The notes: generated by a model not told the origin, from the letters alone. A stretch of DNA of 64,000 nt from Bacteroidaceae bacterium (GCA_017619335.1 JAFZSP010000034.1:1-64000), one strand, 5' to 3'; positions 17,135-25,777 are shown, counted from the stretch's first letter. Numbers and translations are program-made.

Positions 17135-19699
17135 TTAGAATGATACATGGAGTCCGAAACGGACGCCATTTCGTTTGGCATTTTTGTTTTCCATATAATT
17201 GAGGCGGTGTACCCACTCTATAGAAAAGAATTTCAGGATATTACGGATGCCGAAAACGATTTCCCCATAGGGCTGCACCTCGTTCATCGGATAGGTGCCG
17301 TCGGGAAGTTGGAAGAGATTGGGGTCGGCAGCGTTCATCGGGTGCAGAGGATTGTTCTTGTCGGTGAGTTTTCCCCATACACCCTTGTAGGCAAAGTACT
17401 CGCGGAACTTGAGTTTCTTGATTAGCGGAATGCGGTTGAAGAGTTTGCCATTCATATCCCATGAGATGGACCAGAAGAGCTTGCGGTCCATGAAGAACTC
17501 CATGTTATGCAACATATTGAAGGTGCCTTCCTGCTCTATATAGGATAGTGCGATAGGCGGTGTCATCAGCAGGGGGAACGGCAGTTTCTCCCACTGCGCG
17601 GCGGCGTTGATGTGGAAGTCCAGGTGTCCCCAACTACCGAGCCACTGACGTTTATAGATGTTCAGCTCGGTCAAGTTCATGCGGTACTGCCCTCCCAAGA
17701 ATCCGCTGAATCCCATCGTGTGGGAGAGTGTGAAGACAGGGTTGTCAAAGTTCAGGGGGTGGCGCCGCTGCTTGGTGTTGATGTAGGTCTGTCCCGGGCT
17801 GTATTTCAGTCCCACGCTCCACTCGGTGGTGCGGAAGCGGTATTCTTCCTGATCGGAGCCTATATGAATGAAGTGGAGGTTGCCGGCCACGCGATTGCTC
17901 TCGGTTTTCAGGGCGGTGGTGAAGCAGAGTCCGTCGTCGGCCTCGTAGGTGAAAGTGAGGCGCTGGCGGTTATAGAAATACATCTGGTCCACGCGCTCCG
18001 TGCGGATTCCCATCAGGAGGTTGTCCTTGTCGTTGACCAGGAACTTGTCGGCGGGTGACATCACATCGTAGGAAGAGTTGAACTCCAGGTTGCGCTGGGG
18101 GAACTCGAAGGGTGAGTTCTGTTTGCGGTTGAAAGCGTAGGTGACGGTGGTGCCGTAATAGTTCTTGTTGGAGCCGAAGCCGTGTGCGGCATAACCTTCC
18201 CAGAACCAGTGACGGTTGAGGGCACCCATCGTTCGACCGCTGACACGCATGCGGAATCCATCCACGAAGTTGCTGGAGAAAGTGCTCATCATCGGGCCAA
18301 AATCAAACTTGCTGGGCTTGCCCGGGGAGCCGGTCTCGATGTAGTTCTCTGCCATCACCTTGGCGATAAAGAGAGGAATCTTCATGCTCTTGTGCTGCGC
18401 CAACTGCTCCATGAAGCCAGTAACATTGGACTCTTGCTCTGTGAGTTCCACGGCACGGTACTGGTTCCAGAAGTCGTCGTCACGGTTGCGGGCGTTGGCC
18501 ACAAACTTGGTGTCTGCACGTCCACGGAAGAGTGATTTCTGCAGGGGGTCAAAGGCGTATTCTGAGAGATTGGTGTTGCGCACGGCCAACATCTTCAACC
18601 CCACGAGCTGCAGCTCTGCCCACATATCATCAGTGGTCAAAGCCCACTCGCCGTTGTCCAACTGGGTATATTGCTGGGTCAGATGGAGGTTGTCCACGAA
18701 GTTGACGTCACTCTTCTTAGGGATATTGAGGTTACAGCGCTTGACGTGCAGTGAGGAGTCTGCCAGCACGTAGAGTTCGCCATTGAAACCGAAGTCCTGT
18801 GGGTTGTTGGGTGCGAAGTTCAGGTGGAAGCACAGCTGGTTGTCCACCATCACCGTGTCCTCAATAAAGAACTGATAGAAGCCGACGGCGGCGCTGCCGA
18901 TGGGACTGGGAAACGGAAACTGCAGCAAGCGCACGTAGTCGTCGTAGATATCAACATCCTGAAAGACCTCCTTCAGTGCGGTGCCTATCATATCTCCAGT
19001 GAGCATCAGCTGGTTAAGTCCCGTACGCTGCTCGCCCAAGATGATATCTTTGACGGCATGAGGGTCTCGGCGGAAGACGTGCTGTGTCACGGTCTCGTTC
19101 ACTGAGAGGGGCATCACCACTTTATGGTTGTAGGGGCTGACCTCGGTGTGGGAACTCCAGTCGAAGCGCCCCATCTGTGTACTGTCGAGCTCCTGGCCCT
19201 TGTAGTCGTTTAGAGAGAGGGAAATCTTCTGGTACTTCGTATATTGGAAATAGTCGTGGTTCTCCAACTGGGTGCGCTCGCGGGCGGCCACCACGCGTTT
19301 CATTAGCTCCACGGCAGGATTGTTCTTGCGGGAGTAGCGTTTCTTTTCGGCTTTCACCACCACCTCGTTCATCTGTGAGGTATTCTCTTTCAGTTTGATA
19401 ACGATGCGGTTAGGGGTCTTCTTGTTGATTTTGACAACCTCGGGTTTGTAACCCATGAAAGAGATGGTGAGTGGCCATCCCACGTGACGTTCGATGGTGA
19501 AACGCCCATCAATGTCAGCCTGAACGGTCAGGTGGTGCTCCTGATAGGAGATATAAGCCATTGGGATGCTCTCACCGGTGGCAGCGTCCAGCACTTGCCC
19601 GGTGAGTTTCTGTGCCAGCGCGCTGTGAAGGGTGAACAGCAGCGCGGCCAGGAAAAGGAGGAGTCTGTGTTTCAAGTTTCTATGTGTAAAGACCACCAT
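17135..19699 (-). CDS. Carboxypeptidase-regulatory-like / DUF5686 outer-membrane protein
   Basis: An 854-aa exported protein. After the signal peptide (ending HSALAQ) comes a CarboxypepD_reg-like domain (KLTGQVLDAATGESIPMAYISYQ, residues ~30-110), then the DUF5686 body, which is rich in amphipathic strands and ends in a beta-strand closing ...LHVSF, as in outer-membrane barrels. The ATG at 19699 overlaps the end of fabG by 20 bp. A TTG at 19675, just after the fabG stop, would also give a good signal peptide (KHRLLLFLAALL), so the exact start is uncertain. It lies between fabG and the DUF4833 gene in the same operon. Confidence 0.85.
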   Translation of the reverse strand: MVVFTHRNLKHRLLLFLAALLFTLHSALAQKLTGQVLDAATGESIPMAYISYQEHHLTVQADIDGRFTIERHVGWPLTISFMGYKPEVVKINKKTPNRIVIKLKENTSQMNEVVVKAEKKRYSRKNNPAVELMKRVVAARERTQLENHDYFQYTKYQKISLSLNDYKGQELDSTQMGRFDWSSHTEVSPYNHKVVMPLSVNETVTQHVFRRDPHAVKDIILGEQRTGLNQLMLTGDMIGTALKEVFQDVDIYDDYVRLLQFPFPSPIGSAAVGFYQFFIEDTVMVDNQLCFHLNFAPNNPQDFGFNGELYVLADSSLHVKRCNLNIPKKSDVNFVDNLHLTQQYTQLDNGEWALTTDDMWAELQLVGLKMLAVRNTNLSEYAFDPLQKSLFRGRADTKFVANARNRDDDFWNQYRAVELTEQESNVTGFMEQLAQHKSMKIPLFIAKVMAENYIETGSPGKPSKFDFGPMMSTFSSNFVDGFRMRVSGRTMGALNRHWFWEGYAAHGFGSNKNYYGTTVTYAFNRKQNSPFEFPQRNLEFNSSYDVMSPADKFLVNDKDNLLMGIRTERVDQMYFYNRQRLTFTYEADDGLCFTTALKTESNRVAGNLHFIHIGSDQEEYRFRTTEWSVGLKYSPGQTYINTKQRRHPLNFDNPVFTLSHTMGFSGFLGGQYRMNLTELNIYKRQWLGSWGHLDFHINAAAQWEKLPFPLLMTPPIALSYIEQEGTFNMLHNMEFFMDRKLFWSISWDMNGKLFNRIPLIKKLKFREYFAYKGVWGKLTDKNNPLHPMNAADPNLFQLPDGTYPMNEVQPYGEIVFGIRNILKFFSIEWVHRLNYMENKNAKRNGVRFGLHVSF

Positions 19700-20402
19700 T
19701 GATGGAAATGACGCTGCCGGTGATGTAGGCGGCGTCTTCACTGGCCAGGAAGGCGACGAGTGCAGCCACCTCCTCGGGCTTTCCGAAGCGGGCGGCAGGA
19801 ATCTGCTTGCACAGCGCAGCCTCGTCCAGTCCCTCTGTCATATCCGTCTTGATGAAACCGGGAGCCACGGCGTTGACGGTCACGCCTCTGCGGGCCACTT
19901 CCTGTGCCAGGGACTTGGTGGCGGCGATGATACCACCCTTGGCGGCAGAGTAATTGACCTGTCCGGGCAGTCCCTTGATACCGCTGACGCTGGCCATGTT
20001 GATGATGCGTCCGAACTTGCGCAGCTGCATTGCGGGCAACAGCGGTTGGGTGACGTTGAAGAAGCCGGACAGGGAAATATTCAACACGCGGTGCCAGTCG
20101 GTTTCGGGCATCAGTGCCAGGACGTTATCCTTTCGGATACCTGCATTGTTCACCAGCACAGAAATGTATTCTCCCGTGTGGCGCGCCTGCCAGTCGGCGA
20201 GTGCCGCGCGCACTTGTTCGGCATTGCTGACGTCGAAGGGCAGCAGTTCGCCCTGACCGTCCATCAGCTGCAGGGTTTCCTGTGCAGCGGCCTCATTGCT
20301 CGCATAGTTAATAATCACGTGAAAGCCCTCTTTGGCCAGTCTCACGCACACGGCACGTCCGATACCCCGGCTGCCGCCTGTCACTAAAGCATATTTATTC
20401 AT
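19680..20402 (-). CDS. fabG: 3-oxoacyl-ACP reductase (SDR family)
   Basis: A 240-aa classical SDR. The cofactor loop is TGGSRGIG (residues 8-15) and NNAG is at 85-88. The catalytic residues Ser138, Tyr151 and Lys155 fall at the same positions as in E. coli FabG. It reduces beta-ketoacyl-ACP with NADPH in the cytoplasm. It sits in an operon with its own KS, ACP and dehydratase, so it is probably a pathway-specific reductase and not the housekeeping FabG. Confidence 0.93.
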   Translation of the reverse strand: MNKYALVTGGSRGIGRAVCVRLAKEGFHVIINYASNEAAAQETLQLMDGQGELLPFDVSNAEQVRAALADWQARHTGEYISVLVNNAGIRKDNVLALMPETDWHRVLNISLSGFFNVTQPLLPAMQLRKFGRIINMASVSGIKGLPGQVNYSAAKGGIIAATKSLAQEVARRGVTVNAVAPGFIKTDMTEGLDEAALCKQIPAARFGKPEEVAALVAFLASEDAAYITGSVISINGGLYT

Positions 20403-20434
20403 ATTTTGTCAATTATCAATTGTCCATTCTACAT

Positions 20435-21850
20435 TCAACATCGAACCACTTCCCTCACGGTCTCGCGTGCTGTCATTGCCACCCCCTCCAGTCCGTGAAC
20501 CATCAGGCTCTGACCTGTCAGGAAGAGATTGGGGATGGACGTGCGGGGAGAGAACAGTGTCAACAGAATCTTGCTGCAATCCTTGCGCAGCCCGTAGGCG
20601 GAGCCTTGGGGTGACAGCGTGTAATCCCGCCACGTCAGCGGCGTGCTCGTGTAGGAGCGGAGCACCATTTCCCCAAGTCCTGGGATTACCTGTTCTGCCA
20701 ACGCCACGCACGCCTCGGCCAGACGGCGTTTCATCTGCCGGTAGTCCTCGCCGCGATGCCCCACACGGGTGTCTGCCCAGGGCGCACAAACGTCCCAGGG
20801 CAGTGGCGTGATTAGATCCACCTGACGGGTGAACGCTCCCGACTCGGGCACACGACAACCAATCATCACACGGTCCACGGACGTCGTCTCCCCGAGCGTC
20901 ACGCAGGGCGGTTCCCAGACGTTGGGATGCCTATATACATATTTATTATGGTTGAAATAACGCAGGGCGTCGGGTTTCAGTGCTAGTGAGACAGTGAACA
21001 TACCGATGGTGTTTTCCATCGCTTCCACGCGCCGCCGCAACATAGGTTTCACCCGCTGGGATGCTGGAATCCAGCGATAGGTCAACTGCGGATTCACATC
21101 ACTGATGAAGATGTCGGCCTCGTAAGTCTCGCCATTTGTGCAGCGGACGCAGACGATGCGACCGTCCCGCTCCACCAGTTCCTGTACCTCGGTGTTGCAA
21201 AGCAGTTCACCGCCGCAGCGGAAGATATCATCTGCCAGTGACTGCACGATGAGTCCGCCGTCACCCCGCAACCGCCAGCTGCTCTTGATGAAACCGCTGA
21301 AGACGTGGGCAAAGGTGAACAACGGCAGTGACTCCCGCCGCAGTTCCATCTTCATGGAAGCGGCAGATAACACATTGATGAGCAACGGGTCACGGAAGGT
21401 GGAACAGAGATAGTCGTAGGCGTTGACACCACCAATTTCTGCGAGCGGTGGCAGTTCTTCCAGCAGCTTGACGAAACGTTGGAGTCCTTCTCTCTCGGCG
21501 GGGAAACGGGCAGCCAACGTCTCAACAAAAGGCTGGAAGCCCTGGGCCAGCGCGAAGGTCTCTTCACCGATGGTCACACGGTCAAAGCCGTTGGGATCCA
21601 ACCGGTGCCAAGGCAGGTGCAGCAGGCCCAACTCACTGAAGAGGTCGTGCAGCTGCTGGCCCTCGTCCAAGCCGCCGACGTAGTGGAAACCCGTGTCAAA
21701 CGAGAGGTCGCCGCGCCGAAAACTCTGCAGGCAGCCACCCAGTTGAGCCTGGCGCTCCAGCACCAGAACCCGCCGACCGGCCTGCGCCAACTGACGGGCA
21801 CAAGCCAAGCCGCCGAAGCCGCTGCCAACGATGATGACGTCACGTTTCAT
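20435..21850 (-). CDS. CrtI/retinol-saturase-like FAD oxidoreductase
   Basis: A 471-aa flavoprotein with the FAD dinucleotide fold at the N-terminus (VIIVGSGFGGLACARQLAQAG, then VLVLERQAQLGGCLQSF). The C-terminal signature NLFLTGQSLMVHGLEGVAMTARE closes the FAD site. This is the phytoene desaturase/all-trans-retinol 13,14-reductase group, which adds or removes double bonds in polyenes. The stop overlaps nothing, but its start overlaps the dehydratase end by 4 bp, so the two are coupled. In this operon it probably acts on an ACP-bound or released polyene acyl chain. Confidence 0.88.
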   Translation of the reverse strand: MKRDVIIVGSGFGGLACARQLAQAGRRVLVLERQAQLGGCLQSFRRGDLSFDTGFHYVGGLDEGQQLHDLFSELGLLHLPWHRLDPNGFDRVTIGEETFALAQGFQPFVETLAARFPAEREGLQRFVKLLEELPPLAEIGGVNAYDYLCSTFRDPLLINVLSAASMKMELRRESLPLFTFAHVFSGFIKSSWRLRGDGGLIVQSLADDIFRCGGELLCNTEVQELVERDGRIVCVRCTNGETYEADIFISDVNPQLTYRWIPASQRVKPMLRRRVEAMENTIGMFTVSLALKPDALRYFNHNKYVYRHPNVWEPPCVTLGETTSVDRVMIGCRVPESGAFTRQVDLITPLPWDVCAPWADTRVGHRGEDYRQMKRRLAEACVALAEQVIPGLGEMVLRSYTSTPLTWRDYTLSPQGSAYGLRKDCSKILLTLFSPRTSIPNLFLTGQSLMVHGLEGVAMTARETVREVVRC

Positions 21851-22269
21851 CCTTGCATGAAAATCTTCAGTTGTCCCTCGGCCACCACCTCGTCGCCCAC
21901 CGTGCAGACCCCTTGCGCCACCGTCACATTGCCAAACGAGAGGACAAAGGTGATGGTGGTGGAGACCTTCTCGCCGGTGCGCACAGGACGATGGCTCTGG
22001 AAATGCTTGACCTCACCGATCAGTCCCACAGGCGGCCCTTCCACAGACGCGTCACGCTGCAGCCAACCGGCCAGCGCCGAACACGATTGTGCCACGTGTT
22101 CGATGAGACCTGTCACGGACAGCGTCCCATCGGTCAGCGTAAAGAGATTGTCCGGGCGGACGGTGAGGGCCGTGATGGCGGTCTTGTCATCACGTGCCTC
22201 GAACTCATCCACCATAATGAAGGGGTTCCGCTGGGGAATGAGACGCAGGATGTCCTCGCCACAAATCAT
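21847..22269 (-). CDS. Hotdog-fold 3-hydroxyacyl-ACP dehydratase-like protein
   Basis: A 140-aa protein. ILRLIPQRNPFIMVDEFEARD is the start of the FabZ/FabA-type hotdog fold (catalytic His is replaced by Asn/Pro-type spacing around RNPF, as in the aryl-polyene-type dehydratases). GLIEHVAQSCSALAGW is the buried helix. It probably dehydrates 3-hydroxyacyl-ACP. The gene overlaps the ACP gene by 4 bp upstream and the oxidoreductase gene by 4 bp downstream. The lack of the canonical HRYP His leaves its activity open. Confidence 0.82.
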   Translation of the reverse strand: MICGEDILRLIPQRNPFIMVDEFEARDDKTAITALTVRPDNLFTLTDGTLSVTGLIEHVAQSCSALAGWLQRDASVEGPPVGLIGEVKHFQSHRPVRTGEKVSTTITFVLSFGNVTVAQGVCTVGDEVVAEGQLKIFMQG

Positions 22270-22511
22270 GCAGGAAGGTGCTGCTCGATGTAATCGTAGA
22301 GATCGTTGAAAGTCTGAATCTTATGCAGGTCCTCCACGGGGATGGTTATCTGATAAGTCATCTGCACGAGTGCAATCAGATCTACCAGGTTGATGCTGTC
22401 CAGCTGCAAGGTTTCTTTCAGCGATGCCTCGGGGGCAAATTCGCTCTGCTCGATTTCAAACTCTTCTGACAACAGGCCGTTCACCTGTTCAATGATGTCG
22501 TTACGTGTCAT
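22266..22511 (-). CDS. Acyl carrier protein (pathway-specific)
   Basis: An 81-aa acidic helical protein. The phosphopantetheine Ser is Ser39 in LQLDSINLVDL, which departs from the housekeeping DSLDTVEL form. The ATG at 22511 is preferred over an upstream TTG. It overlaps the dehydratase gene by 4 bp and follows the ketosynthase by 20 bp. It would carry the growing chain for the enzymes of this operon. Confidence 0.9.
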   Translation of the reverse strand: MTRNDIIEQVNGLLSEEFEIEQSEFAPEASLKETLQLDSINLVDLIALVQMTYQITIPVEDLHKIQTFNDLYDYIEQHLPA

Positions 22512-22531
22512 TTTCAATTATCAATTGTGAA

Positions 22532-23752
22532 TTATATGTTCCTGATAATGAGCGTGGAGTTGGTGCCACCGAATCCGAAGGAGTTGCTGAGGAACGTGTC
22601 GAAGTGGGCGGCACGCGTCTCAGGAACCACGTTGACACAAGCCGTCTCATCGTCGGGATTCTCGAAGTTCAGCGAGCCTGCGATGAAGTCATTCTTCATC
22701 ATCAGCATCGAATAGATAATCTCGCTGGCCCCAGCCATCCACATCTCGTGACCCGTCTGTCCCTTGGTGGATGTCACGGGCACACGGTAGTCACCGAAGA
22801 CCTGCGCAATGGCCTGTGCCTCACGGGCATCGCCGATGCGGGTGGACGTGGCGTGGGCGTTGACATAACCGATGTCTTTCACCTGCAGGCCGCTCTGCTC
22901 CAGGCAGAGCTCCAGCGAACGGGCAGGACCTGCCACGTTGGGCGTAGAGATGTGATCGCCGTTACCGGAGATGCCCCAAGCGACGACTTCGGCCAGGATC
23001 GGTGCTCCGCGGCGCACGGCACTCTCGTAGCTTTCCAGGATGAGTGTGGCAGCGCCGCCACCGGGCACCAGACCGTTGCGGTCACGGTCAAAGGGGCGGC
23101 TGGCCCGCGTCGGGTCTTCATCGCGCAGAGCGAAAGACTGGATTCCGTCAAACGATGCAACGCCATACATATTGGCTTCCTGGGCACCGCCGCAGACCAC
23201 GCAATCCTGCATACCGGTGCGGATGAGGAGTGCCGCCAAACCTATGGCGTGGGAGCCGGAGGCGCAGGCGGCGGAAGCCGTCAGGTTGATGCCTTTCAGG
23301 TGGAAGAGACAGGCCAGGTTCATCGTCACCGTGGAATTCATGGACTGGAAAATGGCGCCACTGCCGCAGGCGGCGGTGCTACCAAACTGGCGGAACTTGT
23401 CCAGGGAACGCATCGTGGCCTCAGCCACAGAGTCATTACCATAAATGATGCCCACCTCGTGCTGGTCAATATAGTCCTGCTCCAGACGGGCGCTGGCCAG
23501 GGCGTCACGTGTAGCCATATAGGCGTATTGGGCTTCTTCGGGCATGAACTGCCGGAAGTTGCGGTTCACGTAGGGTTTCAAATCCACTGGCGGCACTGCT
23601 GCGCACAGGGCAGAGCGGAAGCCTGCATCCTTGCGTTCCTGACTGAACTGGATTCCACTCCGGCCGTCATACAGGGACTGCCGCACTTCCTCCAGTGTCG
23701 TTCCGAGGCAAGACCAGATGCCACAACCAGTGATAACTACTTTTCTTTCCAT
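22532..23752 (-). CDS. Beta-ketoacyl-ACP synthase (FabF-like)
   Basis: A 406-aa ketosynthase from ATG 23752. The Cys-His-His triad is complete: Cys163 in SAACASGSHA, His300 in NAHATSTRIGD and His335 in GQTGHEMWMAGA. The GNDSV and NSTVTMNLACLF segments differ from housekeeping FabF. It condenses malonyl-ACP with an acyl primer. It is the only KS in the operon, so any chain-length-factor partner or second KS of aryl polyene clusters is absent here. Confidence 0.92.
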   Translation of the reverse strand: MERKVVITGCGIWSCLGTTLEEVRQSLYDGRSGIQFSQERKDAGFRSALCAAVPPVDLKPYVNRNFRQFMPEEAQYAYMATRDALASARLEQDYIDQHEVGIIYGNDSVAEATMRSLDKFRQFGSTAACGSGAIFQSMNSTVTMNLACLFHLKGINLTASAACASGSHAIGLAALLIRTGMQDCVVCGGAQEANMYGVASFDGIQSFALRDEDPTRASRPFDRDRNGLVPGGGAATLILESYESAVRRGAPILAEVVAWGISGNGDHISTPNVAGPARSLELCLEQSGLQVKDIGYVNAHATSTRIGDAREAQAIAQVFGDYRVPVTSTKGQTGHEMWMAGASEIIYSMLMMKNDFIAGSLNFENPDDETACVNVVPETRAAHFDTFLSNSFGFGGTNSTLIIRNI

Positions 23753-23761
23753 CAATTATGA

Positions 23762-23803
23762 ATTATCAATTATACATTATCAATTATACATTATCAATTA
23801 TAT
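23762..23803. repeat. Three tandem copies of ATTATCAATTATAC
   Basis: A 14-bp unit occurs three times head to tail (23762, 23776, 23790), the last ending in T rather than C. The third copy supplies the stop codon of the GNAT-like gene. Related AATTATCAATTGT strings fill the gaps at 20409 and 22515, so this is a dispersed intergenic filler sequence. Confidence 0.8.
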
Positions 23804-24949
23804 CTCTTTGCCAAAGCAGCGGCGGCGTTTCACGAAGGTCGGATTCAGGGGCTTCCACTGGGAGAGCACACGCATGTTGTCCTCCAACTGCGGCCCCGTC
23901 TCGGCCCAGGTGATGCCACACTGGTTATAGATCGGGATGAGGTCGTCAAAGAACAATGCGTTCACACCCAACCCCTGATAGTCCTGCCGCACGGCCACCA
24001 ACAACATCTCTGCGCCATCACTGTGGGGATGGCGCAGCGCCTTCAGCAGGCGGAACCAGCTGACAGGCAGCAGGCGTCCGCGGCTCTGGCGCAGCGCATC
24101 AGCAATGCTACGCATGGTCACTGCCACGCCCACCAGCTCGCCCTGCTCGTTTTCCACCACCGGCACCAGCCTCAGATCCAGCACATTCAGATACTTGTGA
24201 ACGAAGTCACGCACCTGTCCGGGAGTGAACTCTGTGAAACCATACAGCTGGGCGTAGGCCTCGTTCAGCAACTGGAACACGCGCTGGCTGTAGTCGCCCT
24301 TCAGCTCTTCCACCGTCATCTTGCGCACGTGCAGCCCCACCTGTTCCCGTGCATACTGCGCCACCCGCTGGTAACGGGCCGGCACCTCCTGCGGAACGTT
24401 GATGCGCACCTGCAGCCAATCCACTTCTTTCTGGAAGCCCAAAGCTTGCATGTGTTGCGGATAATACGCCGGGTTATAGATGGAAGTCATGGAACCCTGG
24501 AGGTCAAAGTCCTCCACCAGCATCCCTTCTTTGTCAAAGTCTGTGATGCCCAGCGGCCCTATAATGCGCTGCATACCGCGCTCCCTACCCCACTCGCCCA
24601 CGGCCTCCAACAGCCCGCGTGACACCTCGGTGTCATCCTCAAACTCGATGAAACCGAATCGCACACACGCCCGCTGCCAGCGCTCGTTGGCACGGCGGTT
24701 GATGATGGCTACGATGCGGCCCACGGCTTCCGAGCCGCGATAGGCCACGAAAGGCTGAATATCACAGAATTCCAGAGCGGTGTTTTTCTTGGGACGGAAC
24801 ATCGCACGAACGTCCAAATCCAAATCCGGCACATACTGAGGGCAGTCCGCATAAATCTTGCGCGGCAGACCGATGAAATCACTCATCTGATGTCGTGTGC
24901 TGACGGATTTAACTTCTATCTGATGACCTTCTGTTAGATACTCTTTCAT
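23798..24949 (-). CDS. GNAT-like acyltransferase, YghO-type family
   Basis: A 383-aa cytoplasmic protein from ATG 24949. The N-terminal half (FIGLPRKIYADCPQYVPDL, then EAVGRIVAIINRRANE, GPLGITDFDKEGMLVEDF) and the C-terminal half (GVAVTMRSIADALRQSRGRLLP, DGAEMLLVAVRQDYQGLGVNALFFDDL) fit the double-GNAT proteins of the YghO type. The QDYQGLGVN segment corresponds to the acyl-CoA pyrophosphate loop. It is first in the operon with KS, ACP, dehydratase and reductase genes, so it may transfer the finished acyl chain to an amine. Substrate is unknown. Confidence 0.78.
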   Translation of the reverse strand: MKEYLTEGHQIEVKSVSTRHQMSDFIGLPRKIYADCPQYVPDLDLDVRAMFRPKKNTALEFCDIQPFVAYRGSEAVGRIVAIINRRANERWQRACVRFGFIEFEDDTEVSRGLLEAVGEWGRERGMQRIIGPLGITDFDKEGMLVEDFDLQGSMTSIYNPAYYPQHMQALGFQKEVDWLQVRINVPQEVPARYQRVAQYAREQVGLHVRKMTVEELKGDYSQRVFQLLNEAYAQLYGFTEFTPGQVRDFVHKYLNVLDLRLVPVVENEQGELVGVAVTMRSIADALRQSRGRLLPVSWFRLLKALRHPHSDGAEMLLVAVRQDYQGLGVNALFFDDLIPIYNQCGITWAETGPQLEDNMRVLSQWKPLNPTFVKRRRCFGKEI

Positions 24950-24995
24950 AAATGCTTTTTTCCAAGGTTGCTGGAGCCTTTTAATAAATCGGGCG

Positions 24996-25003
24996 CAAAA
25001 GTA
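24996..25003 (-). promoter_or_regulatory. -7 box of the fatty-acid-type operon
   Basis: It reads TACTTTTG on the minus strand, 46 bp before the GNAT-like ATG. It is the only good promoter match before the eight genes down to 16621. Confidence 0.6.
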
Positions 25004-25160
25004 CAAAATAAATCTGAGAAATCTTCGTATTCGCCCTCAAAAAGACTCCTTTTAATAATAAAAAGAGGAAGAAGCGCACATTTTTTCCCTATCTTGGCGC
25101 ACGAAAATACCTGAAAGAAGCCCTCGTCCAAATTTTATTTACACAATCATGCATATTCAA

Positions 25161-25233
25161 TGACGGTAAAACCGTCACCTCTTGTAGGTGCAGTCAAAGA
25201 CGATGAAGCCGGCTTGACTGCAGTTGCTTTTTT
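25161..25233 (+). ncRNA. Candidate structured small RNA ending in terminator-like hairpin
   Basis: Three stems follow one another: TGACGGT/ACCGTCA with an AAA loop (25161-25177), CACCT/AGGTG with a 5-nt loop (25176-25190), and TGCAGTCAA/TTGACTGCA with a 16-nt loop (25189-25222). A T6 run lies at 25228-25233. No plus-strand gene ends upstream and the next starts 620 bp downstream, so it is neither an ordinary gene terminator nor an obvious riboswitch. A short 5' promoter-like TATCTTGG is at 25090. I do not recognise the family. Confidence 0.45.
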
Positions 25234-25294
25234 CCTTGATTTGTCGATTTAGAACACAATTATTCGCGGTTTTTTCGAGTTTTTTTCGCATTTT

Positions 25295-25405
25295 TGTCAC
25301 ACTGTCACAGTTATTTGGCTTTCGTCACAGCATTTGTCACATCTTTAAATAGCTTATAATCAACAATATGAAGCTGCTAATCACCCCAACTGTGACGATG
25401 TGACA
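25295..25405. repeat. Cluster of six TGTCACA-type heptamers with dyad arrangement
   Basis: TGTCACA occurs at 25295, 25303 and 25335 and CGTCACA at 25323. The complements TGTGACG (25391) and TGTGACA (25399) follow. The outer pairs both have 8-bp spacing, so 25295-25309 and 25391-25405 form a 15-bp inverted repeat with two mismatches. It looks like a protein-binding array (iteron or operator). Confidence 0.7.
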
Positions 25406-25519
25406 GCAATTTTCAAACAATTCGCGCCCGCGCGCGTGTAAGCGCGTAAAAAACTTTGAACACGTGATGATTCGTCTTTCATCGCACAAGTTCAGTCATT
25501 TGCCTCTTCCGGTTCGGTT

Positions 25520-25673
25520 GTCTGGCCGCAAAAGTACCGTCGTCTGGCCCCAAAGGCCTTGTCGTCTGGCCAACAATGCAAAGTCGTCCAGACGAGGGAC
25601 CACTTTCGTCCATACGACAAACCATTTGCAACGGTTGGCTTGACCACTTTCAGCCATACAACGGAATACTGCA
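25520..25673. repeat. 22-bp-period tandem array upstream of secreted-protein operon
   Basis: GTCTGGCC starts at 25520, 25542 and 25564. Degenerate copies GTCCAGAC (25586) and GTCCATAC (25608) keep exactly the same 22-bp phase. The last two phases (25630, 25652) repeat the 44 bp before them: GACCACTTTCGTCCATACGA versus GACCACTTTCAGCCATACAA. A period of two helical turns points to a cooperative DNA-binding site array, ending about 80 bp before the promoter. Confidence 0.8.
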
Positions 25674-25753
25674 GGTGTTTTCGTGCGCCAAGAGGGGGAA
25701 AAGTGGGGAAAGAAAGGGCAGGAAGCGGAAAAAAGTGCGTAAGAAGGACATTG

Positions 25754-25777
25754 TTTGGTACTTTTTTATTACCTTTG
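25754..25777 (+). promoter_or_regulatory. Probable promoter of secreted-protein operon
   Basis: TACCTTTG at 25770-25777 is a full -7 match. TTG/TTTG strings at 25751-25757 lie 12-16 bp upstream, closer than the usual 19-20 bp. The ATG at 25852 follows after a ~70-nt leader. Confidence 0.55.

Noticed and set aside
22505..23761. A 418-codon plus-strand frame opposite the ketosynthase gene
   Set aside because: Shadow of the KS gene, whose Cys-His-His triad is complete; the antisense product shows no domain.
25161..25233. Riboswitch for the downstream secreted-protein operon
   Set aside because: The hairpins end 520 bp before the -7 box of that operon, so they are not in its leader.
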